Shown: positions 6,562-14,591 of the stretch, one piece after another
Position numbering within the stretch: position 1 is the stretch's first letter
How the letters are laid out: each line of letters starts with the position of its first letter
Source: Streptacidiphilus sp. ASG 303
GTDB taxonomy: Bacteria > Actinomycetota > Actinomycetes > Streptomycetales > Streptomycetaceae
Length of the DNA stretch: 64,000 nucleotides
Assembly (NCBI RefSeq): GCF_020991365.1
Contig: NZ_JAJLRA010000006.1
Location: forward strand, 1 to 64,000
Reading direction: 5' to 3'
The notes under the pieces: model-generated
The model's input: the letters and a program-made list of their open reading frames with translations, nothing else
Database searches by the model: none
What the model was told of the DNA's origin: nothing
Translations under genes and position numbers: made by a program

Positions 6562-9279
6562 CTAGAGGGCCTTCTTGCGCTGCAGGTAGGCGAAGCAGCC
6601 CCAGCCGGGCAGGACGGGCAGCCAGAAGGTCAGCAGCCGGAAGAGCAGCACCGCGGAGAACGCCGTGGGGGAGGCGACCCCCGCCGCGGTGAGGCCGCCG
6701 GTGAGCGCGGCCTCGATGGCGCCGATGCCGCCCGGGGTGGGGATGGCGGACCCGACGGCGTTGCCCGCCAGGAACACCACGGCCGTGGCGGCGAAGCTGA
6801 GCTCCCCGCCGAAGGCCCGCAGCGACAGGTTCAGGCAGGTGACGAAGGCGATGGTCAGCAGGATGGTCCCGCCGAAGCCGGTGACCAGCCGCGAGGGCCG
6901 CTGCACCAGGTCGAGCATGCGCGGGATCACACCGGTGAGGAGCGGCCGCAGCCGGGCCATCAGCCAGCGGCGCATCGGCGGGATCGCGGCGACCACCAGG
7001 ATCAGCACCGCGACGGTCAGCAGGCCGGCGATCACGGTGCGGGAGGGCGTCAGGTCCTGGGTCTGCTCGTTGCCGGCGACGTACCCGAAGGCCAGCAGGA
7101 GCAGGATGTGGCAGCCCAGGCCGGCGAGCTGGGAGGCGCCCACGCTGGCCGCCGCCTGGACGGGGCGCACCCCCGCGCGCTGCAGGAAGCGCGCGTTGAG
7201 CGCGACGCCGCCGACCGCGGCGGGCGCCACCAGCTTGACGAACGAGCCCGCCACCTGGGCCAGCACGGCCTTCCCGAACGACAGCCGCTCGGGGACGAAC
7301 CCGGTGAGGCTCATCGCCGCGGCGACGTAGCTGAGCGCGGAGGCGCCCACCGCGCCCAACGCCCAGCCCCAGTCGGCCTCCCCGAGCAGCTCGGCCGGGC
7401 GGACGTGGCCCAGGCTGGAGAAGAGCAGGTAGACCGCCATGGCCCCGGCCACGATGCTGATCAGCGTCCTGGGCCGCAGCCGTTGCAGCCGCACCGGGGC
7501 GATCGGGGCCTCCGGCACCATCTCCAGCACCTGCTCGCGGATGCGGGCCAGCAGGTCGTAGCGGGTGCCGTCCGCCAGCTCCTCGTCGGCCTCCGCCTGC
7601 GTGATCTCCTCGGCGGCGACCCGGGCGTCGGCGGCGGCGCGGGCGGCCGCCCGGCGCGCCCGGTTGGACTGCCGCAGCTCCAGCCGGGTGGACCGGCTCA
7701 GCCCCACCGGCTGCAGCAGCGGCAGCGAGGCCGCCACCCGCCGCGGCCCGAGCACCCCGGCGGCCGCGGCGACCGCCCGCTCGGGCCCGGTGCGCAGGGC
7801 GAAGGTGGTGAGCAGCTGCGCGACGTCCATCCGCAGGGCCAGGTCGCCGGCGGCGATGTCGCCCCCGGAGAGGTTGACCAGGCGGCCCGACCCGTCGTCC
7901 GTCCGCAGCAGCGACTCGCCGGTGAGCCTCCGGTGGGCGATCCGGCGGTCGTGCAGCGCCTTGACGGACTCCCACAGGTCGGTCATCAGCCCGTCGGTGG
8001 CCTCCTCGTCGGGGAGCTGGTCGAGGGTGCGGCCCTCGGTGTGCTCGTAGACGAGGATGGCGGCGTCCGGGCCCAGCTCGGAGGTGGCGACCAGGTGCGG
8101 TGCCCGCGCCCCGGAGGCGGTGGCCGCGTAGGCGATCAGGGCCTCCTGCTCCAGGGCTCCGCGCAGCGACTGCGGGCTGCGCCGCACCGAGACCGACCGC
8201 AGCTGCAGCTGCCGCCACAGGCGGTAGAAGAACCCGGAGGCCTGCTGCTCGCGGTCGATGACGTGCACGTCGAGCGGGACGCCGTCGCCCTGGACCACGT
8301 AGTACCGGCGGGCGCCGCCCGGCGCGTCCGGGGCGCGGTGGGCGCTGACCGGGGCGAAGCCGACCTTGCGCAGGCCGGCGAGCAGGGTGTGCCCGGTGGG
8401 GCGGACGTTCGGGGAGCCGATCGCGTACAGGGTGCCGTAGGCGACGGTCCAGCCGAGGAGGACGGTGAGCACCAGGGACAGGGGGGTGGTGTAGCCGCTG
8501 AGGAGCTCGGTGCCGCCGCTGAGGACGACCACCGCCCACAGGGCGACGCGCCAGCGGGGCCGGCTCGCCATGCCCACCGCGGTCATGTACGCGATGACGG
8601 GGGCGAGGTAGCCGTGCACGGGGTCGGTGAGGCCGCCGCCGGGCTGTGCGATCCGGGTGAGGGCGCTGCGGATGTTGTCGGACGCGGCCTCGGCGACCCA
8701 CAGGTCGATGCCCAGGGACAGGCCGTGGGCCAGCACCGCGGCGAGCACGCCGTCCGCGACCCGCAGGCCGTCGCGCTTGATCAGCCGCTCGACGGCGAAG
8801 GCGACCGGGACCACCAGGACCGCCACGCTGGAGACGAGCCCCACGACGGTGGTGAGGAAGCCCGGGACCTTGGTGGCGCCGACGGTGATGTCGTTCTCGA
8901 TGCCGGTGGTGGTGTTCTGGGCGATGTTCGCGAGGACGAACACCGCGATCACGCCGAGCAGCCCGGCGAGGAAGCGGATCAGGTCCGAGGGGCGGTGCAC
9001 CCGGGCGGCCAGCAGGGGCTCGTCCACGGAGACGTGGGAGCCGGCGGCCGGCACCTCCGGGTGCGGGGCGGCGGGCTCCGCGGGGGCGGGACGGTCCGTC
9101 CTGACCAGGGAGACCCGCTCCGGGGCCGCCTCCTCCCCGGGGCCCTCAACGGTGCTCCGCGCCGGGGGAGCCCCCTCCGGGCCGGGGTGTGCGGGCACGG
9201 CGGTGTCGGGGCCGGCCGCCCCCCGGCCGGCCTCCTCGCCGGTCTTCCCCGTCATCTGCTCGTGTCCTCGTATCACCAT
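6562..9279 (-). CDS. membrane protein: pseudokinase-like domain fused to LPG-synthase-type transmembrane domain
   Basis: 905 residues. After a Pro/Ala tail come about seven membrane segments (about 85-290), then a soluble region resembling a degenerate phosphotransferase (about 320-560), then an eight-segment C-terminal membrane domain of the lysylphosphatidylglycerol synthase/UPF0104 type. In the soluble part AILVYEHTEGRTLDQLP resembles a kinase hinge, but the catalytic-loop position reads IAHRRLTGESLL with no Asp and the metal-loop position reads VNLSGGDIA, so catalysis seems lost. UPF0104 domains are related to the MprF flippase part; no aminoacyl-transferase domain is present. An ATG at 9255 is an alternative start. 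The substrate is unknown. Confidence 0.8.
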   Translation of the reverse strand: MVIRGHEQMTGKTGEEAGRGAAGPDTAVPAHPGPEGAPPARSTVEGPGEEAAPERVSLVRTDRPAPAEPAAPHPEVPAAGSHVSVDEPLLAARVHRPSDLIRFLAGLLGVIAVFVLANIAQNTTTGIENDITVGATKVPGFLTTVVGLVSSVAVLVVPVAFAVERLIKRDGLRVADGVLAAVLAHGLSLGIDLWVAEAASDNIRSALTRIAQPGGGLTDPVHGYLAPVIAYMTAVGMASRPRWRVALWAVVVLSGGTELLSGYTTPLSLVLTVLLGWTVAYGTLYAIGSPNVRPTGHTLLAGLRKVGFAPVSAHRAPDAPGGARRYYVVQGDGVPLDVHVIDREQQASGFFYRLWRQLQLRSVSVRRSPQSLRGALEQEALIAYAATASGARAPHLVATSELGPDAAILVYEHTEGRTLDQLPDEEATDGLMTDLWESVKALHDRRIAHRRLTGESLLRTDDGSGRLVNLSGGDIAAGDLALRMDVAQLLTTFALRTGPERAVAAAAGVLGPRRVAASLPLLQPVGLSRSTRLELRQSNRARRAAARAAADARVAAEEITQAEADEELADGTRYDLLARIREQVLEMVPEAPIAPVRLQRLRPRTLISIVAGAMAVYLLFSSLGHVRPAELLGEADWGWALGAVGASALSYVAAAMSLTGFVPERLSFGKAVLAQVAGSFVKLVAPAAVGGVALNARFLQRAGVRPVQAAASVGASQLAGLGCHILLLLAFGYVAGNEQTQDLTPSRTVIAGLLTVAVLILVVAAIPPMRRWLMARLRPLLTGVIPRMLDLVQRPSRLVTGFGGTILLTIAFVTCLNLSLRAFGGELSFAATAVVFLAGNAVGSAIPTPGGIGAIEAALTGGLTAAGVASPTAFSAVLLFRLLTFWLPVLPGWGCFAYLQRKKAL

Positions 9280-9337
9280 TCACCGCCCCGAAGATGGTGG
9301 CATGCCCGGGCGGTGCGTGCAGGGCAGGGGGCGGCAC

Positions 9338-9370
9338 GGGGCCTGTGACGTGCCTCGCGTCACAGGCCCC
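9338..9370. promoter_or_regulatory. perfect inverted repeat in a divergent promoter region
   Basis: GGGGCCTGTGACG pairs with its exact complement across the loop TGCCTCG (13-bp arms). It lies between the divergent genes starting at 9279 (minus) and 9400 (plus), where a terminator is not expected. The core TGTGACG...CGTCACA may be an operator or an RNA hairpin in the ATL leader. Confidence 0.5.
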
Positions 9371-9399
9371 GGCGCGCCGGGTGCGGCAGAATCCCGGGG

Positions 9400-9837
9400 A
9401 TGGAGCAGCGGGAGACGCGGCAGCAGGGGACAGGGCGGCGGGCGACGGAACCGACGGCGGCCGACGGGCCCGGGGACGGCGGTCTCGGGGACGGCGGTCT
9501 CGGGGACGGCGGCCCGGGGGCCGACGGGGCGCTCCCGCCGTTCGCCGAGCGGGTGCTCGACCTCGCCGAGCGCATCCCGCCCGGCACCGTGATGACGTAC
9601 GGGGACGTCGCGGAGTTCCTGGAGCAGGGCGGCCCCCGCCAGGTCGGCCGGGTGATGGCGCTCTACGGCGGCGCGGTCCCGTGGTGGCGGGTGGTCCGGG
9701 CGGACGGGGCGTTCCTGCCCGGCCACGAGCGGCGCGCGCTCGCCCGCTACCGGGAGGAGGGCACGCCGCTGCGCACCTCCCGGACCGGTGCCCCGCAGCG
9801 CGTGGACATGGCCCGCGCCCGGTGGGACGGGGCCTGA
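9400..9837 (+). CDS. alkyltransferase-like protein (ATL, MGMT family)
   Basis: 145 residues. The MGMT fold is visible from about residue 48: PPGTVMTYGDVAEFLEQGG, RQVGRVMALYGG, then PWWRVVRADGAFLPGHE. Active methyltransferases have PCHRV at this point; here the acceptor Cys is Trp, as in ATL proteins, which bind O6-alkylguanine and recruit nucleotide-excision repair without removing the alkyl group. The first 45 residues are low-complexity with a repeated GDGGL unit coded by a 15-base tandem repeat (9472-9501), an extension usual ATLs lack. A downstream start is possible but none is obvious. Confidence 0.85.
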   Translation: MEQRETRQQGTGRRATEPTAADGPGDGGLGDGGLGDGGPGADGALPPFAERVLDLAERIPPGTVMTYGDVAEFLEQGGPRQVGRVMALYGGAVPWWRVVRADGAFLPGHERRALARYREEGTPLRTSRTGAPQRVDMARARWDGA

Positions 9838-10066
9838 GCCTCCCTCCGCGCCGGAGCGTCCGCCGCCCGCGCACACCTGCCGCACTCGAACGGGTGGGTG
9901 TTTCCGGGAAGCCCGGACGCGGACGGGACCGTCGGGAGAACATCGTAAGCTCGACGGCTGCGGACCCCACGGGGGTCGGACGCGGCACGGGAGGCGCAGC
10001 CCTCCCCGTCCGCCGCACCCGGCCCGGCGGGGTCCGCACCACGCCCGCAGCCCCCAGGAACCGCCC

Positions 10067-13000
10067 GTGACCTCGCCCGCCTCCCCCTTCCGCCTGGTGC
10101 GCGGCCCCCTGCCGCCGTCGGCGCCGCCCGAGCTGGACGCGTACCAGCGGGCCGTCGCCGACCACGCGGGCGGGCCGCTGCTGGTCCTCGCCGGACCCGG
10201 CACGGGCAAGACCACCACGCTGGTGGAGGCGGTGGCGGCCCGGATCGCCCGGGGGGCCGACCCCGAGCGCCTGCTGGTGCTCACCTTCAGCCGCAGGGCC
10301 GCCGCGGAGCTGCGCGACCGGATGGCCGCCCGGCTCGGCTCCGGCGCGGGGGCCGGGACCGGGGCCGGGGCCGGGTTCGGGGCCGTGCCGCAGGCCACCA
10401 CCTTCCACTCCTTCTGCTACGCCCTGGTCCGCGCCCACCAGGACCCCGACCTCTTCGCCGAGCCGGTCCGCCTGCTCTCCGGACCCGAGCAGGACGTCAT
10501 GGTCCGCGAGCTGCTGGCCGGCGACGCGGAGGACGCCCGGCGCGGCGAGGGGCGCATCGCCTGGCCCGACGACCTCCGGGCCTGCCTGACCACCCGCGGC
10601 TTCGCCGACGAGGTGCGCGCGGTGCTGGCCCGCAGCCGCGAGCTGGCGCTGGACCCGGCCGAGCTGCGCCGCTTCGCCGCCCGCGACGGCCGCCCCGACT
10701 GGGCGGCGGCGGCCCACTTCTACGCCGAGTACCTGGACGTCCTCGACCTGCAGGGCGTGCTCGACTACGCGGAGCTGGTCCACCGCGCCGTGCTGCTGGC
10801 GGAGCGGCCGGAGGTCTCCGCGGCGCTGCGCGCCCGCTACGAGGCGGTCTTCGTCGACGAGTACCAGGACACCGACCCCTCGCAGGTGCGGCTGCTGCGG
10901 GCCCTCGCCGGCGACGGCCGGGACCTGGTCGCGGTGGGCGACCCCGACCAGTCGATCTACGCCTTCCGCGGCGCCGACGTCAACGGCATCCTCGACTTCC
11001 CCACGGCCTTCCCGCGGCGGGACGGCCGCCCGGCCGACGTCCGGGTGCTGCGGGTGTCCCGGCGCTCCGGGTCCGTCCTGCTGGCCGCCTCCCGCGAGGT
11101 GGCCCGGCGCATCCCGGTGGGGCGGCTGCCCGCCGCGGCGCTCGCCGCCCACCGCTCGCCCGAGCCGGTCCGCGACGGCGGGCGGGTCGAGGTGCTCACC
11201 TACCCGACGCCCGGTGCGGAGCTGGACGGCGTCGCCGACCTGCTGCGCCGCGCCCACCTGGAGGACGGCGTGCCGTGGGGCTCGATGGCCGTGCTGGTCA
11301 GGGCGGGCGGGCGCACCATACCGGGCGTCCGCCGGGCGCTGACCGCGGCCGGGGTCCCGGTGGAGACCGACGGCGACGACATCCCGCTGCGGGCCGAGCC
11401 CGCCGTCGCGCCGCTGCTGCTCGCCCTGCGGACCGCCGCCGTCGGCGCCGCGCGCGACAACCGCCTCGCGTCGGCACCGGCCGAGGACGCCCCGGACGGG
11501 CCCGGCGACGGGCCGGCCGGCGCCGCGGCGGACCCCCTCGCCGGCCCCGACCCCCTCGCCGGCCCCGACCCCCTCGCCGGCCCCGACCCCCTGACGGCCG
11601 AGGTCGCCCACACCCTGCTCACCGGCCCCCTCTGCGGGATGGACGGCTCCGACCTGCGCCGCCTGGGCCGGGCCCTGCGCGAGGAGGAGCGGGCCGCACT
11701 GCGGGAGCAGGGGTCCGCAGCCGCCGTCCGCCCGGCCGACGAGCTGGTCCGCGAGGCCCTGGCCGAGCCCGAGCGCCTGGTGGCGCTCGACCCGGCGTAC
11801 GCCCGCCGCCCCCGCGAGCTGGGCGTGCTGCTGCGCAAGGTCCGGGAGCTGCTGGCCGGCGGCGCCACGGCGGAGGAGGCGCTCTGGGCGCTGTGGGACG
11901 GCAGCGTCCGCTGGCGGGACCGGCTGGAGCGGGCCGCGCTGCGCGGCGGCCCGGCGGGCCGCAACGCCGACCGCGACCTGGACGCCCTGTGCGCCCTGTT
12001 CGAGACCGCGGCCCGTGCCGAGGAGCGCGTCGGGCACCGGGGGGCGCTCAACTTCCTCGAGGAGCTCGACGCCCAGGACATCGCCGCCGACACCCTCACG
12101 GTGCGGGCGGTCCGCCCCGACGCGGTGCGGCTGATGACCGCGCACCGCTCCAAGGGCCTGGAGTGGCCGCTCGTGGTCGTCGCGGGCGTCCAGGAGGGCC
12201 TCTGGCCGGACCTGCGCCGCCGCGGCTCGCTCCTGGAGGCCGACCGCATCGGCCGGGACGGCCTCTCCGCCCCCATGCCCCCCGGCGCCCTCCTCGCCGA
12301 GGAGCGGCGGCTCTTCTACGTCGCCGTCACCCGGGCCCGGGAGCGGCTGGTGGTGACCGCGGTCAAGGCGCAGTCCGAGGACGGCGACGAGCCGTCCCGC
12401 TTCCTGCGCGAGCTCTACCGCGAGGAGACGGACCGGCACGGCCGTGTGCTGCGGCGGGTCCCCTCCGTCCGGGTCGAGGACGTCGCCCACCGCCCCCGGC
12501 GCCCGCTCTCGACGGCCGCGCTCGTCGCCGAGCTGCGCGCCGTCAGCGTGGACGCCGCCGCCTCCCCGGGGCTGCGCCTGGCCGCGGCCGAGCGGCTGGC
12601 CCGGCTCGCCGCGGCGACGGGGGAGGACGGCGTGCCGCTGGTGCCCGCCGCCCACCCCGACCGCTGGTGGGGCCTGGAGGAGCCGACCGCCGCCGAGACG
12701 CCGCTCCGCGACCCGGCGCGCCCGGTGCAGCTCTCCGGCAGCTCGGTGGAGCAGCTGGACGCCTGCTCGCTGCAGTGGTTCCTGGACCGGGAGGTGCGCG
12801 CCCGCACCGCCTCCTCGGGAGCCCAGGGCTTCGGCAACGTGCTGCACGTCCTCGCCGACGAGGTGGGCTCGGGCCGCACCCCGGCCGACCTCGACGTCCT
12901 GATGGAGCGTCTGGACCGGGTGTGGGACGCCCTCGCCTTCGACGCCCCCTGGAAGTCGGAGCAGGAGCGCCGCGAGGCCCGGGCGGCCCTGGAGCGGTTC

Positions 13001-13516
13001 CTGCACTGGCACACCCTGGAGCGGGGCCGGGTGCCGGTGGCCACCGAGCACGGCTTCGAGGTCACGCTGGAGGCCGGCGGCCGGGCGGTGGAGATCCGCG
13101 GCAGCATGGACCGCGTCGAGCGGGACGCCGCGGGCCTCGCCTACGTCGTGGACTTCAAGACCGGGAAGTCGGTGCCCACCGCCGCCGAGGTGGCCGGCCA
13201 CCCCCAGCTCGCCGTCTACCAGCTGGCCGTGCGCGAGGGCGCCCTCGACGGACTGCCCGGCCTCGACGGCGCCGGCCTGCGGCCCGGCGGCGCCGAACTC
13301 GTCCAGCTGCGCACCCCGGTCAAGGACACCGACCTGCCGAAGGTGCAGGCCCAGGAGGCGCTGCCCGCCGAGCCGTGGGTCGAGGGGCTGCTCGCCGAGG
13401 CCGCCGGCCGGGTGCTGGACGAGCGGTTCACCCCGTCCCCCGGCGCGGGCTGCGACCGCTGCTCCTTCGCGCGCAGCTGCTCGGCCCGGCCCGAGGGACG
13501 CCACGTGGTGGAGTGA
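10067..13516 (+). CDS. AdnA/AdnB-type helicase-nuclease subunit with Fe-S nuclease domain
   Basis: 1149 residues. SF1 helicase motifs: GPGTGKTTTLV (43-52), DEYQDTDPSQVRL, GDPDQSIYAFRGAD, MTAHRSKGLEWPLVVV and FYVAVTRARERL. The C-terminal RecB-type nuclease shows VVDFKTGKS, and an iron-sulfur staple is suggested by LDACSLQWFLDRE plus CDRCSFARSC at the end. Actinobacteria resect double-strand breaks with the heterodimer AdnAB, two subunits each with motor and nuclease. This is one subunit; by gene order probably AdnA, but I leave the symbol blank. An AGGAA ribosome site precedes the GTG. An 18-base tandem repeat encodes DPLAGP three times near residue 490. Confidence 0.88.
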   Translation: MTSPASPFRLVRGPLPPSAPPELDAYQRAVADHAGGPLLVLAGPGTGKTTTLVEAVAARIARGADPERLLVLTFSRRAAAELRDRMAARLGSGAGAGTGAGAGFGAVPQATTFHSFCYALVRAHQDPDLFAEPVRLLSGPEQDVMVRELLAGDAEDARRGEGRIAWPDDLRACLTTRGFADEVRAVLARSRELALDPAELRRFAARDGRPDWAAAAHFYAEYLDVLDLQGVLDYAELVHRAVLLAERPEVSAALRARYEAVFVDEYQDTDPSQVRLLRALAGDGRDLVAVGDPDQSIYAFRGADVNGILDFPTAFPRRDGRPADVRVLRVSRRSGSVLLAASREVARRIPVGRLPAAALAAHRSPEPVRDGGRVEVLTYPTPGAELDGVADLLRRAHLEDGVPWGSMAVLVRAGGRTIPGVRRALTAAGVPVETDGDDIPLRAEPAVAPLLLALRTAAVGAARDNRLASAPAEDAPDGPGDGPAGAAADPLAGPDPLAGPDPLAGPDPLTAEVAHTLLTGPLCGMDGSDLRRLGRALREEERAALREQGSAAAVRPADELVREALAEPERLVALDPAYARRPRELGVLLRKVRELLAGGATAEEALWALWDGSVRWRDRLERAALRGGPAGRNADRDLDALCALFETAARAEERVGHRGALNFLEELDAQDIAADTLTVRAVRPDAVRLMTAHRSKGLEWPLVVVAGVQEGLWPDLRRRGSLLEADRIGRDGLSAPMPPGALLAEERRLFYVAVTRARERLVVTAVKAQSEDGDEPSRFLRELYREETDRHGRVLRRVPSVRVEDVAHRPRRPLSTAALVAELRAVSVDAAASPGLRLAAAERLARLAAATGEDGVPLVPAAHPDRWWGLEEPTAAETPLRDPARPVQLSGSSVEQLDACSLQWFLDREVRARTASSGAQGFGNVLHVLADEVGSGRTPADLDVLMERLDRVWDALAFDAPWKSEQERREARAALERFLHWHTLERGRVPVATEHGFEVTLEAGGRAVEIRGSMDRVERDAAGLAYVVDFKTGKSVPTAAEVAGHPQLAVYQLAVREGALDGLPGLDGAGLRPGGAELVQLRTPVKDTDLPKVQAQEALPAEPWVEGLLAEAAGRVLDERFTPSPGAGCDRCSFARSCSARPEGRHVVE
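11531..11584 (+). repeat. 18-bp in-frame tandem repeat inside the helicase gene
   Basis: Three exact copies of GACCCCCTCGCCGGCCCC encode DPLAGP three times. They sit between helicase motifs in a variable linker (residues about 489-506). Copy number can vary without shifting the frame. Confidence 0.9.
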
Positions 13517-13681
13517 CGGACGCGCGTCGAATATGCGGGGGGTCTGTGAGGGATCCGTGGGGCCGCCGTGCGGTGACGGAAGCGTGACAGGAAATCAACC
13601 CGGCTGGTCCGTGACGGCTGATAGCGTCTCGCGGCACTCACCCTCCCTTGCACCGGCACCCGCCGCAGAATTGAGATTCGT

Positions 13682-14470
13682 ATGCGCATCACCCGTCCCG
13701 CCGCCGTCGTCCTGGCCTGCTCCGCGGCCATAGCCGGGCTCTCCGCCTGCGGCAGCGACGGGGGATCCTCCTCCTCGACCGCGGCCGCCCCCTCCGGCGG
13801 CGCCGGTGCCGCGGCGAGCCCCTCCCCGTCCCCCGCGACCTCCGGCATCGAGGCGCTCCCGGCGGCCCAGATCGCGGAGAAGGCCAAGCAGGCGCTCATG
13901 TCGGCGCCCTCGCTCACCATGACTCTGGACATCAAGGTCGACGGCAAGACGACGGGCGGCAAGGTCTCGCTGGACCGGCAGGGCCACTGCGCGGGGAACA
14001 TGACCGTCCCGGGGATGGGGTCCTTCGAGGTCCTCAAGTCCGGCGCCAGCATGTGGATCAAGCCCGACGCCGCCTTCCTGAAGGTCTTCGGCGGCGGCGG
14101 CGAGGCCGCGAAGCTGATGGCCGGCAAGTACCTCAAGGCCGACGGGCAGATGAAGGACATGGGGTCCTTCTGCGACCTGAAGCAGTTCGCCGACGAGATC
14201 GCCAAGGAGAAGGACACCGGGACGAAGTACACCAAGGAGGGCACCGTCACCGAGGGCGGGGTCACCATGGTCGTCGTCGGCGCGGTCGACCCGAAGGACG
14301 GCAAGAGCCTGCTCTACGTCCCGGTCACGGGCACCCCGTACCCGGTCAAGATCTCGCACCCGTCGGGCAAGGAGACCGGCAGGGTCACCTTCGGCGGCTT
14401 CGGCGAGCCGGTCGTCGTGCAGACCCCTCCGGCCGACCAGGTCATCGACCCCTCCAAGCTGGGACGCTGA
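13682..14470 (+). CDS. secreted lipoprotein, LppX/LprG-like
   Basis: 262 residues. The lipoprotein signal is clear: MRITRPAAVV, a hydrophobic stretch, and lipobox LSAC with Cys at about 23, followed by a Ser/Pro/Ala linker. The mature part is a beta-rich domain with SLTMTLDIKVDGKTTGGKVS and GSFEVLKSGASMWIKPDAAF, reminiscent of LppX/LprG-type lipoproteins that bind lipids at the outer membrane face. It lies between the two helicase-nuclease genes with its own upstream space and a strong downstream palindrome, so it is probably a separate unit. Ligand unknown. Confidence 0.82.
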   Translation: MRITRPAAVVLACSAAIAGLSACGSDGGSSSSTAAAPSGGAGAAASPSPSPATSGIEALPAAQIAEKAKQALMSAPSLTMTLDIKVDGKTTGGKVSLDRQGHCAGNMTVPGMGSFEVLKSGASMWIKPDAAFLKVFGGGGEAAKLMAGKYLKADGQMKDMGSFCDLKQFADEIAKEKDTGTKYTKEGTVTEGGVTMVVVGAVDPKDGKSLLYVPVTGTPYPVKISHPSGKETGRVTFGGFGEPVVVQTPPADQVIDPSKLGR

Positions 14471-14494
14471 CCCCCCGCGGAGCCGCGCCGCCCA

Positions 14495-14530
14495 CCGCTC
14501 GTCCGGCCGTTCGTCCGGCCGCTCGTCCGG
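14495..14530. repeat. 12-bp tandem repeat
   Basis: Three copies of CCGCTCGTCCGG (the middle one with CCGTTC) follow directly after the lipoprotein gene. They lie just before the palindrome at 14539-14562. No function is evident. Confidence 0.8.
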
Positions 14531-14538
14531 GCGACCGT

Positions 14539-14562
14539 CCCGCCGCCCGGCCGGGCGGCGGG
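14539..14562. terminator. 24-bp perfect palindrome after the lipoprotein gene
   Basis: CCCGCCGCCCGG is followed at once by its complement CCGGGCGGCGGG. It lies 70 bases after the lipoprotein stop and 30 bases before the next start, so it would separate the lipoprotein transcript from the second helicase gene. There is no T-run. Confidence 0.5.
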
Positions 14563-14591
14563 CGGCGCTGTCGGCGGCGCCGGTTACCGTA

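Noticed and set aside
9838-10066. LexA (SOS) box before the first helicase-nuclease
   Set aside because: CGAACGGGTGGGTGTTT lacks the GAAC-N4-GTTC spacing, so it is not a credible SOS box.
9146-13504. A 1452-codon minus-strand frame across the ATL and first helicase-nuclease genes
   Set aside because: The plus-strand frames carry complete helicase and nuclease motifs. The antisense product is compositionally biased (Gly/Arg/Val/Ala) and matches nothing.
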